Assembly: GCF_047948215.1 (NCBI RefSeq)
Contig: NC_134460.1
Location: 10,721,501 to 10,785,500, forward strand
DNA from: Lycorma delicatula
Taxonomy: Eukaryota; Arthropoda; Insecta; Hemiptera; Fulgoridae
DNA length: 64,000 nucleotides
Reading direction: 5' to 3'
Part shown: positions 1-11,889 of the stretch, piece after piece
Layout of the letters: the number at the start of each line of letters is the position of its first letter
Numbering within the stretch: position 1 is the stretch's first letter
Notes under the pieces: generated by a model
The model's input: only the letters and a program-made list of their open reading frames with translations
Database searches by the model: none
Told to the model about the DNA's origin: nothing
Program-made: the position numbers and the translations under genes

Positions 1-612
1 ATAATAGTAATTTTCTCAAAGAAAAAACCATGCCCCAAAATATTTTGCTATGAATTAAAATTTTTTCTTAACTATATATTTAATCATTGCATCATTTTTA
101 ATATAAAAACTTATTTTGATCAAGTGAATCCAGTAAGACCTAATTTTTTTTTTTACTTTTTTTGAATATCAAAATTCAAACATTTTTGAATTAGATCTTT
201 TTCGTATTTGTTTGTCAAATCTGCTTCATGTATTCGGTCAAATAAACCAATAAAAACACTACTTTTAGTATTATTATTAATAGTAATTTTAATCATTAAT
301 AAACACGTGTAACTAAAATCCTCGTCGCGGCTTCGCCCGCGTTATATGGTTATTTACTTTTCCCGTCGCGGCCCATTTTATTTTATGTTTATTAGTCAAG
401 TAAACTGGAGGTAAATGCAAACAGCCGCGTCGTACATACAGTAACGGTACCAGTGACTGTGTTGCTTGAGCCCTCGCACCATTGCACCCCTAAGAAATTG
501 AAAGTAAAAAAAAACAAAAACCGTAAATGTTTTTTAGCTATTTATTTGAAGAGCATTTGCAAGCCAAAATCTACTTAATATCTGGTTTAGTATAGTCGGA
601 AATGGGGAAAAT
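1..612. other. AT-rich sequence, no gene recognised
   Basis: No supported reading frame. Positions about 310-500 are less AT-rich (GCGGCTTCGCCCGCG near 327) and look like a fragment of an interspersed repeat, but no family could be assigned. Confidence 0.5.
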
Positions 613-666
613 TTGCAATCATTATCAAATTTTTTTTACCTTTATTTACTCCTTTCAAGATCGAAT

Positions 667-1130
667 TTTAAAATATCTAGAAATTATGTTTTAGATATTT
701 ATATGAAGATACGCCCCAAAAATCAAATAGATATCTTCATTTTTATTACCGAAAAATTAAAAAAAAGACGGGTTTCAAAATATAATCCATTTTAACTCTT
801 TCATTTTGGAATTTTAAAAAATCTAGAAATTTATTTTAGAAATTCATATGAAGTTAACACATACCAAAAATCAAGTTGATATCTACATTTTTTATTAAGA
901 AATTTAAATAAATAACGGAGTTTCAAAAAAAAATTGAAACAATTAATTTTAATATTATACCCCTACTATAAAAATCTAGAAATTGGTTTTAGATATTCAT
1001 ATACACGCCAAAAATCATGTTTATATCTTCATTATCACGAAATAAAAAAATTGTAAATTTCATTGTTACTCCAATTTAACTCTTAAACTCGGAATTTCAA
1101 AAGATCCTTTCTTAGTGTTCACTTAATATG
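667..1130. repeat. Degenerate tandem repeat, ~150-bp unit, three units
   Basis: The motif ATCTAGAAAT recurs at about 675, 821 and 974, so the units are 146 and 153 bp long. Each unit continues with a TTTTAGATATTCATATGAAG-like segment, then CCAAAAATCAA and a GATATCTTCATT-like segment. The short frame at 613-795 lies in this repeat and is not regarded as a gene. Confidence 0.6.
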
Positions 1131-1725
1131 GCCGTAAAAAGAACATGTATAAACATTTTCTTCAATTTATCTTTAGTAATTTTTGTTGGGCGTTAATTAT
1201 AGATCACTCACGACATGATGTCTTATATAAATAAATAATAATATTCACAATTTTTATTTATTTTATTTTAATTTAAAAAAATTATTAACCTCATTTCACG
1301 AAATATTGTTTGATTTTTGCATTAATAAAAACTGAATAATAACAATAACGCAATTTTTATTTAAAATTAAGTAAATTTTACTTAATTTTATTTCCATTTT
1401 AAAATTTCGTTGAAAACAAGGAACAGGGGCAAAAATATTTTGCAAATTTTGTCGACCTTTTTTTGAATAAAAAACCTTCAAGTGAAATAAATTTAACGAC
1501 TTTAATAAATAAATGAATAGTCGTTTCATTTCAGTATACCCTCTACATCCTACATCCCTAACAATTTGTTTTACATATAGTTACTTTGAGTTATATGTTG
1601 ATTAATCGTTAAATTTACGAAGGTTATTGAAGTTTTTTTTTTTTACTTCAGTAGCAAATAACATCATTGACATAGACATTAATCAACAATAAAATTAAAC
1701 TTAAATAAATTAAAATTAGCATTAC
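1131..1725. other. AT-rich sequence, no gene recognised
   Basis: Only short frames with low-complexity composition are present. Nothing could be assigned. Confidence 0.5.
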
Positions 1726-2576
1726 TTTTTTTTTGTCTTCAGTCATTTGACTGGTTTGATGCAGCTCTCCAAGATTCCCTATCTAGTGCTAGCCGTTTCA
1801 TTTCGGTATACCCCCTACATCCCACATCTCTAACAATTTGTTTTACATATTCCAAACGTTGCCTGCCTACACAATTTTTTCCTTCTACCTGACCCTCTAA
1901 TATAAAAGCGACTATTCCAGGATGCCTTAATATGTGGCCTATGAGTCTGTCTCTTTTTAACTATATTTTTCCAAATCCTTTTTTCATCGATTTGCCGCAA
2001 CACCTCTTCACTTGTCACTTTATCCACCCACCTGATTTTTTACATTCTCCTATAACACTGCATTTCAAAAGCTTCTAATCTTTTCTTCTCAGGTACTCCG
2101 ATCGTCCAAGTTTCACTTCCACATAAAGCGACGCTTCAAACATATGCATTCAACAATTTTTTCCTGACATTTAAATTAATTTTTGATGTAAACAAATTAT
2201 ATTTCTTACTGAAGGCTCGTTTCGCTTGTGCTATTCGGCATTTTATATCGCTCCTGCTTCGTCCATCTTTAGTAATTCTACTTCCCAAATAACAAAATTC
2301 TTCTACCTCCATAATCTTTTCTCCTCCTATTTTCACATTCAGCGGTCCATCTTTGTTATTTCTACTACATTTCATTACTTTCGTTTTGTTCTTGTTTATT
2401 TTCACGCGATAGTTCTTGCGTAGGACTTCATCTATGCCGTTCATTGTTTCTTCTAAATCCTTTTTACTCTCGGCTAGAATTACTATATCATCAGCAGCAA
2501 ATCGTAGCGTCTTTATCTTTTCACCTTGCACTGTTACTCCGAATCTAAATTGTTCTTTAACATCATTAACTGCTAG
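1726..2576 (-). mobile_element. RTE-like LINE, 5'-truncated decayed copy
   Basis: Minus-strand copy of the LINE family seen at 27.8, 36.5 and 43.9 kb. The poly(A) tail appears as the T run at 1726, followed by the family 3' end (GTCTTCAGTCATTTGACTGG). Recognisable coding pieces are 2136-2531, with the reverse transcriptase catalytic region (the FADD motif is disturbed by an extra codon and reads FAADD) and the YLGS segment, and 1830-2027, the C-terminal end. Small deletions and frameshifts separate them. The 5' end stops at 2576 within the segment before the catalytic motif. I found no clear target-site duplication. This is an older copy than those at 28 and 37 kb. Confidence 0.85.
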
Positions 2577-3484
2577 ATGTATGCTTTATGAACTATTTAT
2601 TTATTACTTTCCCGAATATAACATTTACCGCTTTTCTTTAGAGAAACTGGTAATACAGCAGTTACCAGTCGGTTATTTCCGGTGGCTGTTGCTAATTCAT
2701 GATGAATTTCTTTTTTAAAGAAAAATGAAATTGTAATGTTTTTAAATTATTTTACACCTTTTCTTAAATGCTCGTTATATAATTAGAAGCAGAAAATTTG
2801 ATTTATTTCCTGTATTTATTTTATTTCATATGTAGCTTGTAGCATACTAATTAAACTTCTTCATAATTTTTTTCATATAGATAAAAGCCAGGTTTTCTTT
2901 ACTAAGCAATAAATAACAATGAAGTGTAAATCTCTTTGCTATGTAACTAGATTTCAATTTTTGTACTGCAGCGATACTAAACAATTTTAACGTAAACTTT
3001 CCAGATTGTGATAGAAGATGATGATTTATTTAATTAATCGATGATCTTATGCAGTGTTTTATTATTTATAATAAAATTATATTTTTAGTTAATTAAGTAA
3101 TTCAGGAAAATCAGGTTACGTTTCCCTTGATAACTATATTACCCAGTTTAATTTTCAGTACTGCTTAGTTTTTTGTAAAGTAACTTTAATGTGCGTCACG
3201 AAAGAAAAGCTTATCTTTAAAGAATTAGCCAAATTTTGGATGTCGGGGGGTTTTTTCTGGCTTGATGTTTCATGAACCCCCTTCTAACCAAAAACTACAA
3301 TTTAACATTGAAAAATTCGCGAAAGATGTATGTAGTCTGTTTTTTGCTTTATACCTCCTGCCTAGATAAATCGATTTGGATGAAATTTGGAACGTATAAT
3401 AATTTGGCCACAATTATATAAGGGGATAAAGAAATACGGATCTCATCGATTCTCGTTTCTCAAAGTATAATAGAAATTTTTGAC
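2577..3484. other. No gene; part of a diverged interspersed repeat near 3340-3480
   Basis: AT-rich, without supported coding. The segment around 3345-3480 (GATTTGGATGAAATTTGGAACG) resembles 53400-53530 (GATTTGGGTGAAATTTGATCCG) in the same order of motifs, so both appear to be old copies of one unidentified repeat. Confidence 0.4.
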
Positions 3485-3850
3485 TGCCCTACTTTTGGGG
3501 GAGTAGGGCGAGGACCAGAGACCGGGCTACTCTGGAACTTAGATTTCAAGGGGAAAACTGGCCATTCACAAGCGGCGAGTCAATGTGGCGAAAGCCGCAT
3601 TGTCGGACCGTGTGGGAGTTCCTTGATGCGGTTGCTTTATTCAACCGACATCAATAGTTTACCTAAGGGAAAAGACTTCTACCGCACTGCTGTGTGAAGC
3701 TAACCTAGAGATATATATGGCTGACCACCAGCCAATTAAGGCTCCAAGCGCTTTAATATGGTGGACAGGTACTGGCTGGTATTCAGCAACCTAGGCGTGG
3801 CAGCTAATTGCTATCTAGACGAAGTAAAAGTAAATTTTAATATATGGATC
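3485..3850. other. GC-richer block, probably transposon untranslated sequence
   Basis: This stretch is clearly less AT-rich than its surroundings and has no reading frame worth calling. It directly precedes the short retroposon copy at 3.9 kb. Composition and position suggest LINE untranslated sequence; the family is unknown. Confidence 0.3.
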
Positions 3851-3901
3851 TCAAATATATTTTTATTAGTTGACGGGGTACGCCTACCCATTTTAGTAAA
3901 T

Positions 3902-4130
3902 ATATATGACAAGTGAGCGGTTGGGACACGTAAGCCGCTGGTGTATGGTATCGCGCTTAGTCCGCTCATGCTGTTAGATAAGCTCTAAGAGCTATTTACG
4001 ACACTGGTCGCTAAATTTTTTCGAAGTTCAGTAGCCGTTTGTGGCACAGACATTCAGTCGCATGCCTTAGGGCGACCGAATGGGTGGCCCCATTCGGTCG
4101 AAATATTTCTCCTGAAATGCCAAGCAAAAA
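3902..4130 (+). mobile_element. Short retroposon family C, copy 1
   Basis: A ~230-bp unit beginning TGACAAGTGAGCGGTTGGGA and ending GAAATGCCAAGC plus an A-rich tail. It occurs twice more in inverse orientation, at 16134-16372 and 25526-25784. All three share GACCGAATG/CATTCGGTC motifs and an A-rich 3' end. It could be a SINE or the 3' end of a LINE; no coding potential is visible. Confidence 0.6.
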
Positions 4131-4303
4131 GAAATGCCAAGAAAACCAATATTTCCGGTTGTTTTGGTCTTCTAACCTTCATAAAGGGGTATGGGCAAAA
4201 TATCAATTTTTGTCATTTCTGGATTAAAAATCATACACTTAATACTAATTAAATGATTCTATTAAATTATTATGTCACTTAGGTTATATATTTAGGCGAC
4301 TTC

Positions 4304-5798
4304 AGTACTTTTTCGTTTTACGGCCTCCTACTTTTTTTCCGCATTTTTTAACATAAAATTTACTTAATATAGCATGTTTTATAATAATTGATGAATAGAA
4401 CGTTAAATACCGTAGTAACTGTGTAACTCAATAAAAACAATCCAATAATATATTAGAGAAAAACACAAACATGCTGTATTATAGTGGTCATTTTAAGCAG
4501 TCTCATATTAACATATTTTACATGTTAAATATTAATAATTATCTAATCTAACCGAACTGTTTTTTGTTTGTTAAAGAGGTGGGGAATCACTAACGGACGC
4601 CTAAGCAGTGTCGGACTTGGGCAGGTGCCGCCAGAATACCCCATCATACGCAATCCATAAAGTCGGTCCAAGTACTGACCCCTACGGAACACTCCTTTCG
4701 ATGATTCGCTCAACTATCCCATTCTTCACTTCGCAGCACAATTTACCCCCGGTCAAATACGACATTATAATTTTTGTTATATATGGAGGAATTTTGCGTG
4801 TTATCAAGGCCCTGCCTATTGCTGCGTGTGAGACACTGTTGAAGACGTTTCTCACATCAAGAGTCACCAATACGCATAGACTGCCTCTGACCCGGTTTTC
4901 TTCTCTCCTGATGATCCCTTCAGCTCTTCGACGGACAGTAGCCACTGCATCAAGGGCCGATCTACCCCTCCGAAAACCATATTGATTCTCGGAGAAGCCG
5001 CCCTTTTCTTCGTTTGCATCTCCTAATCTCCGTTGAATCATCCGATCAAACAGCTTGGCTAGAGCGTCGATCATGGCGAGAGGTCTGTATGATGAAGCAG
5101 GTCCGGGTCCTTTCCAGGCTTTTGAACAAGGACTAGTCTTTGTGTTCTCCATTTTCCTGGGAAAATGCCCTCCTTTAGGCAGGCGTTGTATACGTCCAAT
5201 ATCGTATTGGACCAAGCCCAGGCCGCCACCTTTACAACTAAGTTCGGTAGATGATATGGGCCAGGAGATTTGTCCGCTTACATGCGGGCAACTGTCGCCG
5301 CGAGTTCGGCATCGGGAGTTCCGTTCCTGTCTCGATATATTCCGTCAGTGCGTCCCCTTGTGGGAAGAGTCCCTCTATAATGCGTCTAACTATTCAAAAT
5401 ATTGCTATTAATTAGTCAAGATAACGAACGTAGGTTAAGTTTGGTTAGACTGTATTTATAATTTCTTTGCAAATACTCACTGATTTGGAAGAGTTTTGCC
5501 TCTGTTGTACTTTCTTTTTGAAAGTGAGGACTCGTCTATTTGTACCGTCATTCCTGGACCACCTTTTTAATAAATGATCAGCACACACATCTCTTTCAGG
5601 TACATTAACCTGCGCTCGCTAACCCTCCCTAATTAACCTTGACTGATATGTAAAATATGTTAATAATTTTAAAATGACCGGTATAAAACAGCATTCCGTG
5701 TATTTTCTCTAATGTTTTATTCATCAGTTACTATAAAACATGCTATATTAAGTAATTTTTATGTGAAAAATGTCGGCGGCGTAAAACGAAAACGTACT
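4304..5798. mobile_element. Inverted-repeat-bounded element, ~1.5 kb
   Basis: Positions 4304-4528 and 5650-5798 are inverted copies of one another. They share, in reverse order, GTAAAACGAAAA next to the outer AGTACT, ATAAAACATGCTATATTAAG, TCTCTAATRT and TAAAATATGTTAATA. The left arm has an extra ~40 bp. The arms enclose the R1-type reverse transcriptase fragment at 4600-5390 and little else. Either a DNA transposon or MITE was later hit by an R1-like LINE, or the arms belong to a non-autonomous element that captured it. No target-site duplication could be settled. Confidence 0.55.
4600..5390 (-). pseudogene. R1-clade LINE reverse transcriptase fragment
   Basis: The main open part (4682-5215, minus, 177 codons) has reverse transcriptase blocks in R1-like order: SSYRPL at residue 41, NQYGFRRGRSALDA at 78-90, and motif A LVTLDVRNVFNS at 117-127 with its catalytic Asp at 120. 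Then comes IPPYITKIIMSYL. Past 4682 another frame continues with a GSVLGPTLW-like segment, and before 5215 other frames carry the stretch that normally precedes SSYRPL, so at least two frameshifts are present. The FADD motif and the C-terminal domain are missing. It lies inside the inverted repeats at 4304-5798. Assignment to the R1 clade is from motif style; it may belong to the R1-like family seen at 21.6 and 54.7 kb. Confidence 0.75.
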
Positions 5799-5954
5799 CT
5801 ACAATTTCATTCAGGAGTTGGCTTAATAAAACTTATTTTGACAGTTATTGTTTTGTTTTGATATATTCAGATATCAACCAATTTTTTACGTTAATTACTG
5901 AATATTTATCATTAATGCCATGTAAGTTTAGTTACAATAAGTCAAGGGGTTCCA

Positions 5955-6120
5955 GCCGGCCTCCGTGGCGTGAGTGGTAGCGTCTCGGCCTTTCATCCGG
6001 AGGTTCTGGGTTCGAATCCCGGTCAGGCATAGCATTTTCACACACGCTTCATTCATCTTTATCCTCTGAAGAATGCCTAATGGTGGATCCGGAGGTTAAA
6101 TAAATAAAAAAAAGAAAAAA
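5955..6120 (+). mobile_element. tRNA-derived SINE, family A
   Basis: The tRNA-like head starts GCCGGCCTCCGTGGCG and carries a perfect B box GGTTCGAATCC at about 6010. The body ends with CCTCTGAAGAATGCC and GGATCCGGAGGTTAAATAAA followed by an A-rich tail. Partial copies lie at 7091 (plus) and 50770-50914 (minus). Confidence 0.75.
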
Positions 6121-6311
6121 GGGTTCACTATGGAGTTCCGTATCTTGGTAGAATTTTTTTATACTTGTTTGTTATCGCACCACCAGTTTTTTAATTTTTT
6201 TCATGCAACTTCTAACGTATTAAACGTATTACTACAGGATATTTAACAATATGTCTGTTAGCGAGCGAAGCGAGCGTAGGATGTTTGGTTAGATTATGTT
6301 TATTCCGTGTT

Positions 6312-6472
6312 CTGATGAATCGTACGTATAATCTAACCAAATATAATCTACGCTCGCTAACTTCGTCTAATTAATAATATGCTGTTTAAAGTTAATTAGA
6401 CGAGGTTAGCGAGCGAAGCCAGCGTAGTTTATGTTTGGTTAGGTTATGTTGATTATACGTACGATTCGTCAG
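6312..6472. repeat. Long imperfect hairpin (MITE-like)
   Basis: The arms are 6312-6374 and 6392-6472 with a 17-bp loop. The inner stem pairs TCTAATTAA with TTAATTAGA, and the outer parts pair ATCGTACGTATAATC with GATTATACGTACGAT. The right arm has two small insertions. Related GCGAGCGAAGCGAGCGTAGG sequence lies just upstream at about 6260. Confidence 0.7.
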
Positions 6473-7090
6473 TACATGGAGTCAACATAATCTAAAATGT
6501 TTTGTAATTTTCCGAAATAAAAAGTATTAATCATTTTCTCATGAAATCTGAAGTTGCATCGAAAAAAGTGGTGCAATAACAAACAAGTACCATAAATTTT
6601 TTTTTACGTAATTCTGTACTTATATCGATTGAAACTTATAAGTCCTGGAATTTACATTTGAATTAGTTCAGTATTCAGAATTGAATTCTTTATTGGCTTT
6701 TTTCTTGTATTGATTTAAACGCTTTACAATACTATTTAGATGTTTTATATTACTATATTAAGGTACGTAAATAGTTTCATAATTTTAATTAACAACATAA
6801 GGGCGGAAAAATCCCAATTAAAACTATTGGAAATTGTAGTCTTTGGATAAAGTCTCTGGAAATTAAAGTCTGTTGAAAATTAATTAATGTCTTTGTAAAG
6901 TACAGAAGCTTCATAGTGAAAGATAAAACTGAAAGATCAAAGTACAGACAAAACTGCACTCTTCTGTACCTTTCCTCAAAAAACGGTTGACATTAATAGC
7001 AGTTTTATTGAAAAATGTTCTTTTTTCACAACTAGTTTCCATTTCGTTATTAACAGGGATTATGAAACTATCTAAATATCACTATAATTT
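6473..7090. other. AT-rich sequence, no gene recognised
   Basis: No supported reading frame or repeat was identified. Confidence 0.5.
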
Positions 7091-7175
7091 CGTCGGCCTC
7101 CATGGCGCTAGCGGTAGCGTCTCTGTCTTTCATCCGGAGATGCCGGGTTTGAATCCCGGTCAGACATGCCTTTTT
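7091..7175 (+). mobile_element. SINE family A, head only
   Basis: Matches the tRNA-like head of the 5955 copy (CGGCCTCCATGGCG and GGGTTTGAATCCCGGTCAGA) with a mutated B box. The family A tail is missing, and a family B SINE begins about 30 bp further on. Confidence 0.65.
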
Positions 7176-7206
7176 GACGCACAAGAAAATTGCCATTTCA
7201 TTTCAT

Positions 7207-7473
7207 CCCGAGTTGGTCTAGTAATAACCTCGTCATCACAAATCAGCTGATTTCGAAGTCGAGAATTCTAAGGTTCAAATCCTAATAAAGGCTGTTGATT
7301 TGAACACTAGATCGTGGATATCGGTGTTCTTTGGTGGTTTGTTCAATTAACCGCACATCTCAGAAACAGTCGATCTGAGACTGTACAAGACTACATTTCA
7401 TTTACATTCATATATCCTCTGAAGTAATATCTTATGGTAATTCTGGAGGATAAACAGAAAAAGAAAAAGAAAC
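7207..7473 (+). mobile_element. tRNA-derived SINE, family B
   Basis: The head contains TTGGTCTAGTAAT (A-box region), AAATCAGCTGATTT and GGTTCAAATCC (B-box region). The body has GATCGTGGATATCGGTG, TTCTTTGGTGG and GAGACTGTACAAGACTACA, and the tail CCTCTGAAGTAAT through GGAGGATAAACAG ends A-rich. Other copies are at 31715, 36235, 51411, 54185 and 54541. Confidence 0.75.
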
Positions 7474-8743
7474 ATTGAATAACGAAAAAAAAAATTACCT
7501 TTGATGAGAACTGAAATACTTTTATTTTTTTACATGTTCCATCGTTCAAAATCGATTATTAGAAAAAAAAAATAAAAATCTGTTGGTAAAAGTACGTAAT
7601 ATTTTATGTAATCTAGTAATTAAGTTGTTGAAAGTTAAAATTGCACTACCGGGAATACAGGTAAAGAACGGGATATCTTTTTATGTACGTGTACTTTACT
7701 GTAATAATTACAGGTTGGTTTTTAAAATAAATTAAGTTTCTCATATAAATTAGTAAGGTTGATTCGTTCGTAAGAAATATAATCCTTTAAAACAAAATTC
7801 ATGCTTAATATCATAATAAAAGGTAGTATGCTTCAAACCCGTTCTATTGTAAATAAACCAATACTGATATTTGCATATATATTTCCATTTGTTCTGCGCG
7901 TATATGTTTTTTATTTTTAAATTATTAATTATTTCTTATGAATATTATATATGATAAACAGTAATTACATTCACATATTGGTATAATTTTATAATTATTT
8001 TATATAAAATTTGATTTATCATTTATTTTATTCATAGGATATGAAACATGTTATGGTAATTAAAATAAATTAGTTTTCCTTTGTAAGTACGAATTAAATT
8101 TAACAATAAATTTAACAATTTTTATAGGGTGTGTATGAAATGGAACTCTATTTTTTCTGTTAAGTTACAATAATGAATGCTATACTAGCTTCCTTTGATT
8201 ATTTTGTTCTTTCACTCAATCTGTACTTGCAACATAATAATTTAGTAAAATTTTTCAATATTATTTTATATAACCGATAATTTACTACTAATTTCATTTA
8301 GGAAGAAGTTATTAATGTATATTTATTTTAAATTATACGTATTTTATTATATAAATAACTAAAATAAAATCACTCAAAAAAAAAACAAAAAAACGTAAAT
8401 AATGTTGTATTTGAATTCAGCACAAATATTTGTAATTGATTTAAACGTTATTATTATTATTTTTTTCTTTATTAAAAAAACTTAATTATTATATTTACTG
8501 GTTTAATATTCTATTTCCAGACTTACTCGACAGTTAATAAATGAAAGCTACTTCTCTACATTTCCTGTTTTCTTATAATTTAGCATATAATTATATCGAG
8601 CACTTCATGATTGCGTTGTATTTTTATTTCTTAATATACTAATTAAAAATTAGTTACGGCACAATATTAGAATCAAATTACTCTATTTTTTTTTTTAAAT
8701 ACCGATTATTATTATACAATATTATGTTTGCAATTATTGAAAA

Positions 8744-8790
<47 letters not shown>

Positions 8791-10064
8791 TATACTCGTA
8801 TAAGCTAACAACAAAGTTGTAATACTTTCCTGGCATTGGTTATTTAATCTTATATAGTGAAAAAATGATACATAAAAAAATTTAAAAAAATCGATATTTT
8901 TAAACTTTGATCGGATCTCCCATCACCGAAATTACCCTCAAAGTATTTTTTTTTTTTTTTGAGCCACTGGCGCCACTACCATAGGAAGATGTAAAAAAAT
9001 TCGGTTAAAAATATGCAATAGATAAAAATTTAAGAGTATTAAGTTATTAAGCTTCAAACACGCCAACAAACATATGTATGTTTGTATGTACGAACATTAT
9101 TTCCCACTTTCGTTTTGTTTTTGAAGGTCATGGTTCATTAAACGTCGAAAAATAAAAAAAATCCCATATCCCATTTTTGATTGATTTTCATACTTTCCTT
9201 CTTGCAGTATAGCTCTAGAGTTATGATGCTAGGAAAGTAATGTATATTATGTAAATTATTATTATATCGCTTTTCAAATCATTTAATTAATGTAGAGTGT
9301 ACATAGCCTAAGGCTATGACAGTCCTAACCAAAACAGCGCTATTTAACATTTTTCTCATCTACTTTCTAAAGCAGTGTATAGAACCTCTAAAATAACTTC
9401 TTAATGGTAGTAAAACATTAAATAAATAAAATTAAGCAAATATTTCTAACTAAAAACCATCCATCTGTTTTTTGGTAACAGACCACGGTTTTTGGTGTTC
9501 TTTAAACCACTTTTCGATTTATTTTTTAAGGTTATTCTAGCCAGAAAATTTTATGTCAATTTTTTTTGATGTTTAAAATGATGTATCGTAACAGATTCTA
9601 TTTAAAATATTTTGCTATCCCGGGAGCCCCCTTGGTTCTTGGGTGTAGTGAACTCATATCAAAAATAATTTCAAAATATGAGCAGTTACTGAGTTTAATT
9701 TTTATGTTTTATATTAAAAGGCTATTTAAGGGATGCCATAACTTTGACCCTAAATTTGTTAAGTACCGTTACCATAATGTATGGGATATCTGAAATGAAC
9801 CGAAAGTTAATTTAAAAAATGATATAACCTTTTGCAACAATAAAAAAATCACAGGTTTACGGATTAAATTGAGATGTGAAGTGTTTTCTCTATTGTTTTC
9901 TTCACCAAACTAGATATGTATAGTTTTAGATCGGCTTTCCAAGCTTATCGAAATGCAGGTGATTTCCAGTCCCGTAAAACCTTTTGGTCATCAAAGGGAT
10001 GGGCTTTACACTGAAAATTGTATGATTGTTTAAATTATATATACATATGTGTATGTAAGTACTA
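7474..10064. other. Long AT-rich stretch, no gene recognised
   Basis: Very AT-rich with many stops in all frames. It contains an AT dinucleotide array and a T run near 8950. The only longer frame (9566-9793) has no recognisable similarity and is not called. Confidence 0.5.
8748..8786. repeat. (AT)n microsatellite
   Basis: About 19 uninterrupted AT units. Confidence 0.9.
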
Positions 10065-10269
10065 GTATATCACGACGTTCTTCCGGGACTGTCACAACCT
10101 ATTCTACTCGTCAAAATAATGGAAAAAGAGCATATAAACTTATGTCGTAAAATGCTCGTTTGCGAGTTACGCCTAGTGAAAAATTTCGCTTGGATTTTAG
10201 CTATCCCGGTGAAATGAGGTCGAAACTGACATTTTTTCGATGTTAATTAAGGAGCAAACTTAGTGATTT

Positions 10270-10520
10270 CCTCAGAGTGACCCTCAGGTGTCGCGCAGCC
10301 GGCAACCTAGTGTAGGGCCGGGAAGGGTGGCCTCTCAGTGGAGGGATGTAGTGGTCGTCCAGAAGGGAGGGCTACTGCATCTTGATGAAACTGAGAGGAC
10401 CCCGACGGGAAGCCAAAATCGGCAAGACACAAACGGATGTCGTGGCAGTCGACTGCCACGACATCCTGACATTCCTGCGCATAGCCTAACGGCAGAGGCC
10501 GGGGATGTTGGGGGTGTTTA
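10270..10520. other. GC-rich block with a perfect 32-bp palindrome
   Basis: This block is GC-rich within AT-rich DNA. Positions 10435-10466 form a perfect palindrome centred on TCGA (half-site GGATGTCGTGGCAGTC). CCGGGAAGGGTGGCC near 10319 resembles CCGGGAAGGGCAGCC near 16083, so both may come from one transposon's untranslated region. The short frames here have no recognisable product. Confidence 0.5.
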
Positions 10521-11113
10521 AAAAAGGATAAAAAAAAGTAGGGGATAATAAAGATTTCTACCGTAAAGTTAAGAACTTCAAATTTACTCAATACGACAAT
10601 GATTGCACGTGAAAAAAGTTTCATTGTTTAGCATACGACAAGCCCCATCTTCTTACACTTCTAGCAACATTTTGGTCATCCCTTACCGTGAAGGTTGGTC
10701 ATAAACAAAAGTTATTTTATACAAAAGTTTTAGGTAATGTTTAGAGGACTAACGACCACTTTAAACCATTTCGATACTGTGCCTATTGAAGTGTGATTTT
10801 TTTGTCTTCAAAACCTCGTTTTTTCTACCCGCTGGACCAATGGTTGGTGATATCAAAAAATTTTACTTAATTAAATTTTAGGCCCTTATCAAAAAAAATA
10901 GTAGGAACTTTAAATGAATTCGATATTTTACTTAATAAGAAAGGTATAGCGATATTTCATTTTTTCAAAAAAGCCCCCCCCCCCCATTTACACCCCTCAT
11001 GGTTTGATTTTGCTCATTAACGAACTCGACTGAGATTTTGGGTCGTTATATTTTATTTATCAATTTGAAAGTGATTGGCGCAAAATTACGGCAGTTATCG
11101 TGTCCACAAGAAA

Positions 11114-11115
<2 letters not shown>

Positions 11116-11165
<50 letters not shown>
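11116..11165. repeat. (AT)n microsatellite
   Basis: About 24 AT units. Confidence 0.9.
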
Positions 11166-11168
<3 letters not shown>

Positions 11169-11889
11169 ATTTGGAACTTTTGGTGGTTTTGTGGTCCGGG
11201 GGATGTGAAATGCGAAGATATGTCGAAATTTTCCGGAAATCGAATCATGATACCCATTACAATAGGTAGGTAGCTTTCTTATTAAATCTACCTAACAGTA
11301 TAAGATAAGTTGAATAAAACAAATAAAAGTTAGCAGAATTCGAATTTTATTTATAAATAGTGTTTGTACAATATAATGAAGATGTAATCAGCAAATCATC
11401 ACAATAATTCATTTCTTAGATTCACAATCTTATAATTTATGAAACTTCAATAAAATAATCAAAAATCTAAAAGAAAAAGTAGATATAACTAAATCAAAAT
11501 GAGGTGAAAAAAATTCATTTCTATTAAAACAGAAACACAAAGTATTATGGGCACTGCCAGCAAAGCAGAAAGCTTGTGCGCTAGCAGAGAGAAAATATTT
11601 AATGTAAAAAAAACACCAAATTCTTTTTTGGTGATGTGAAAATTTGTGGACAAAATTTACTGTTAAAAATTGCTGTTAAAAAAAAAAAAATGAAATTATT
11701 CAACATTCGTAAAATAAAAATTATTTAGATAATAATTTCTTGTACTAGTGTTAGACAATAACTTTTTATTAATGATAGAAATACAATAAATTACTTGAAA
11801 AATTATTTATTTCAAAGTTGGCAATAAAATAACAGCGTTAATCATTCTGTAACGTTCATTAAGTATATCGGGTATTGTAAACTGTGCTG

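Noticed and set aside
5955..6030. Functional tRNA gene
   Set aside because: Only the B box is good; the sequence continues as a SINE body with an A-rich tail and recurs elsewhere as SINE copies.
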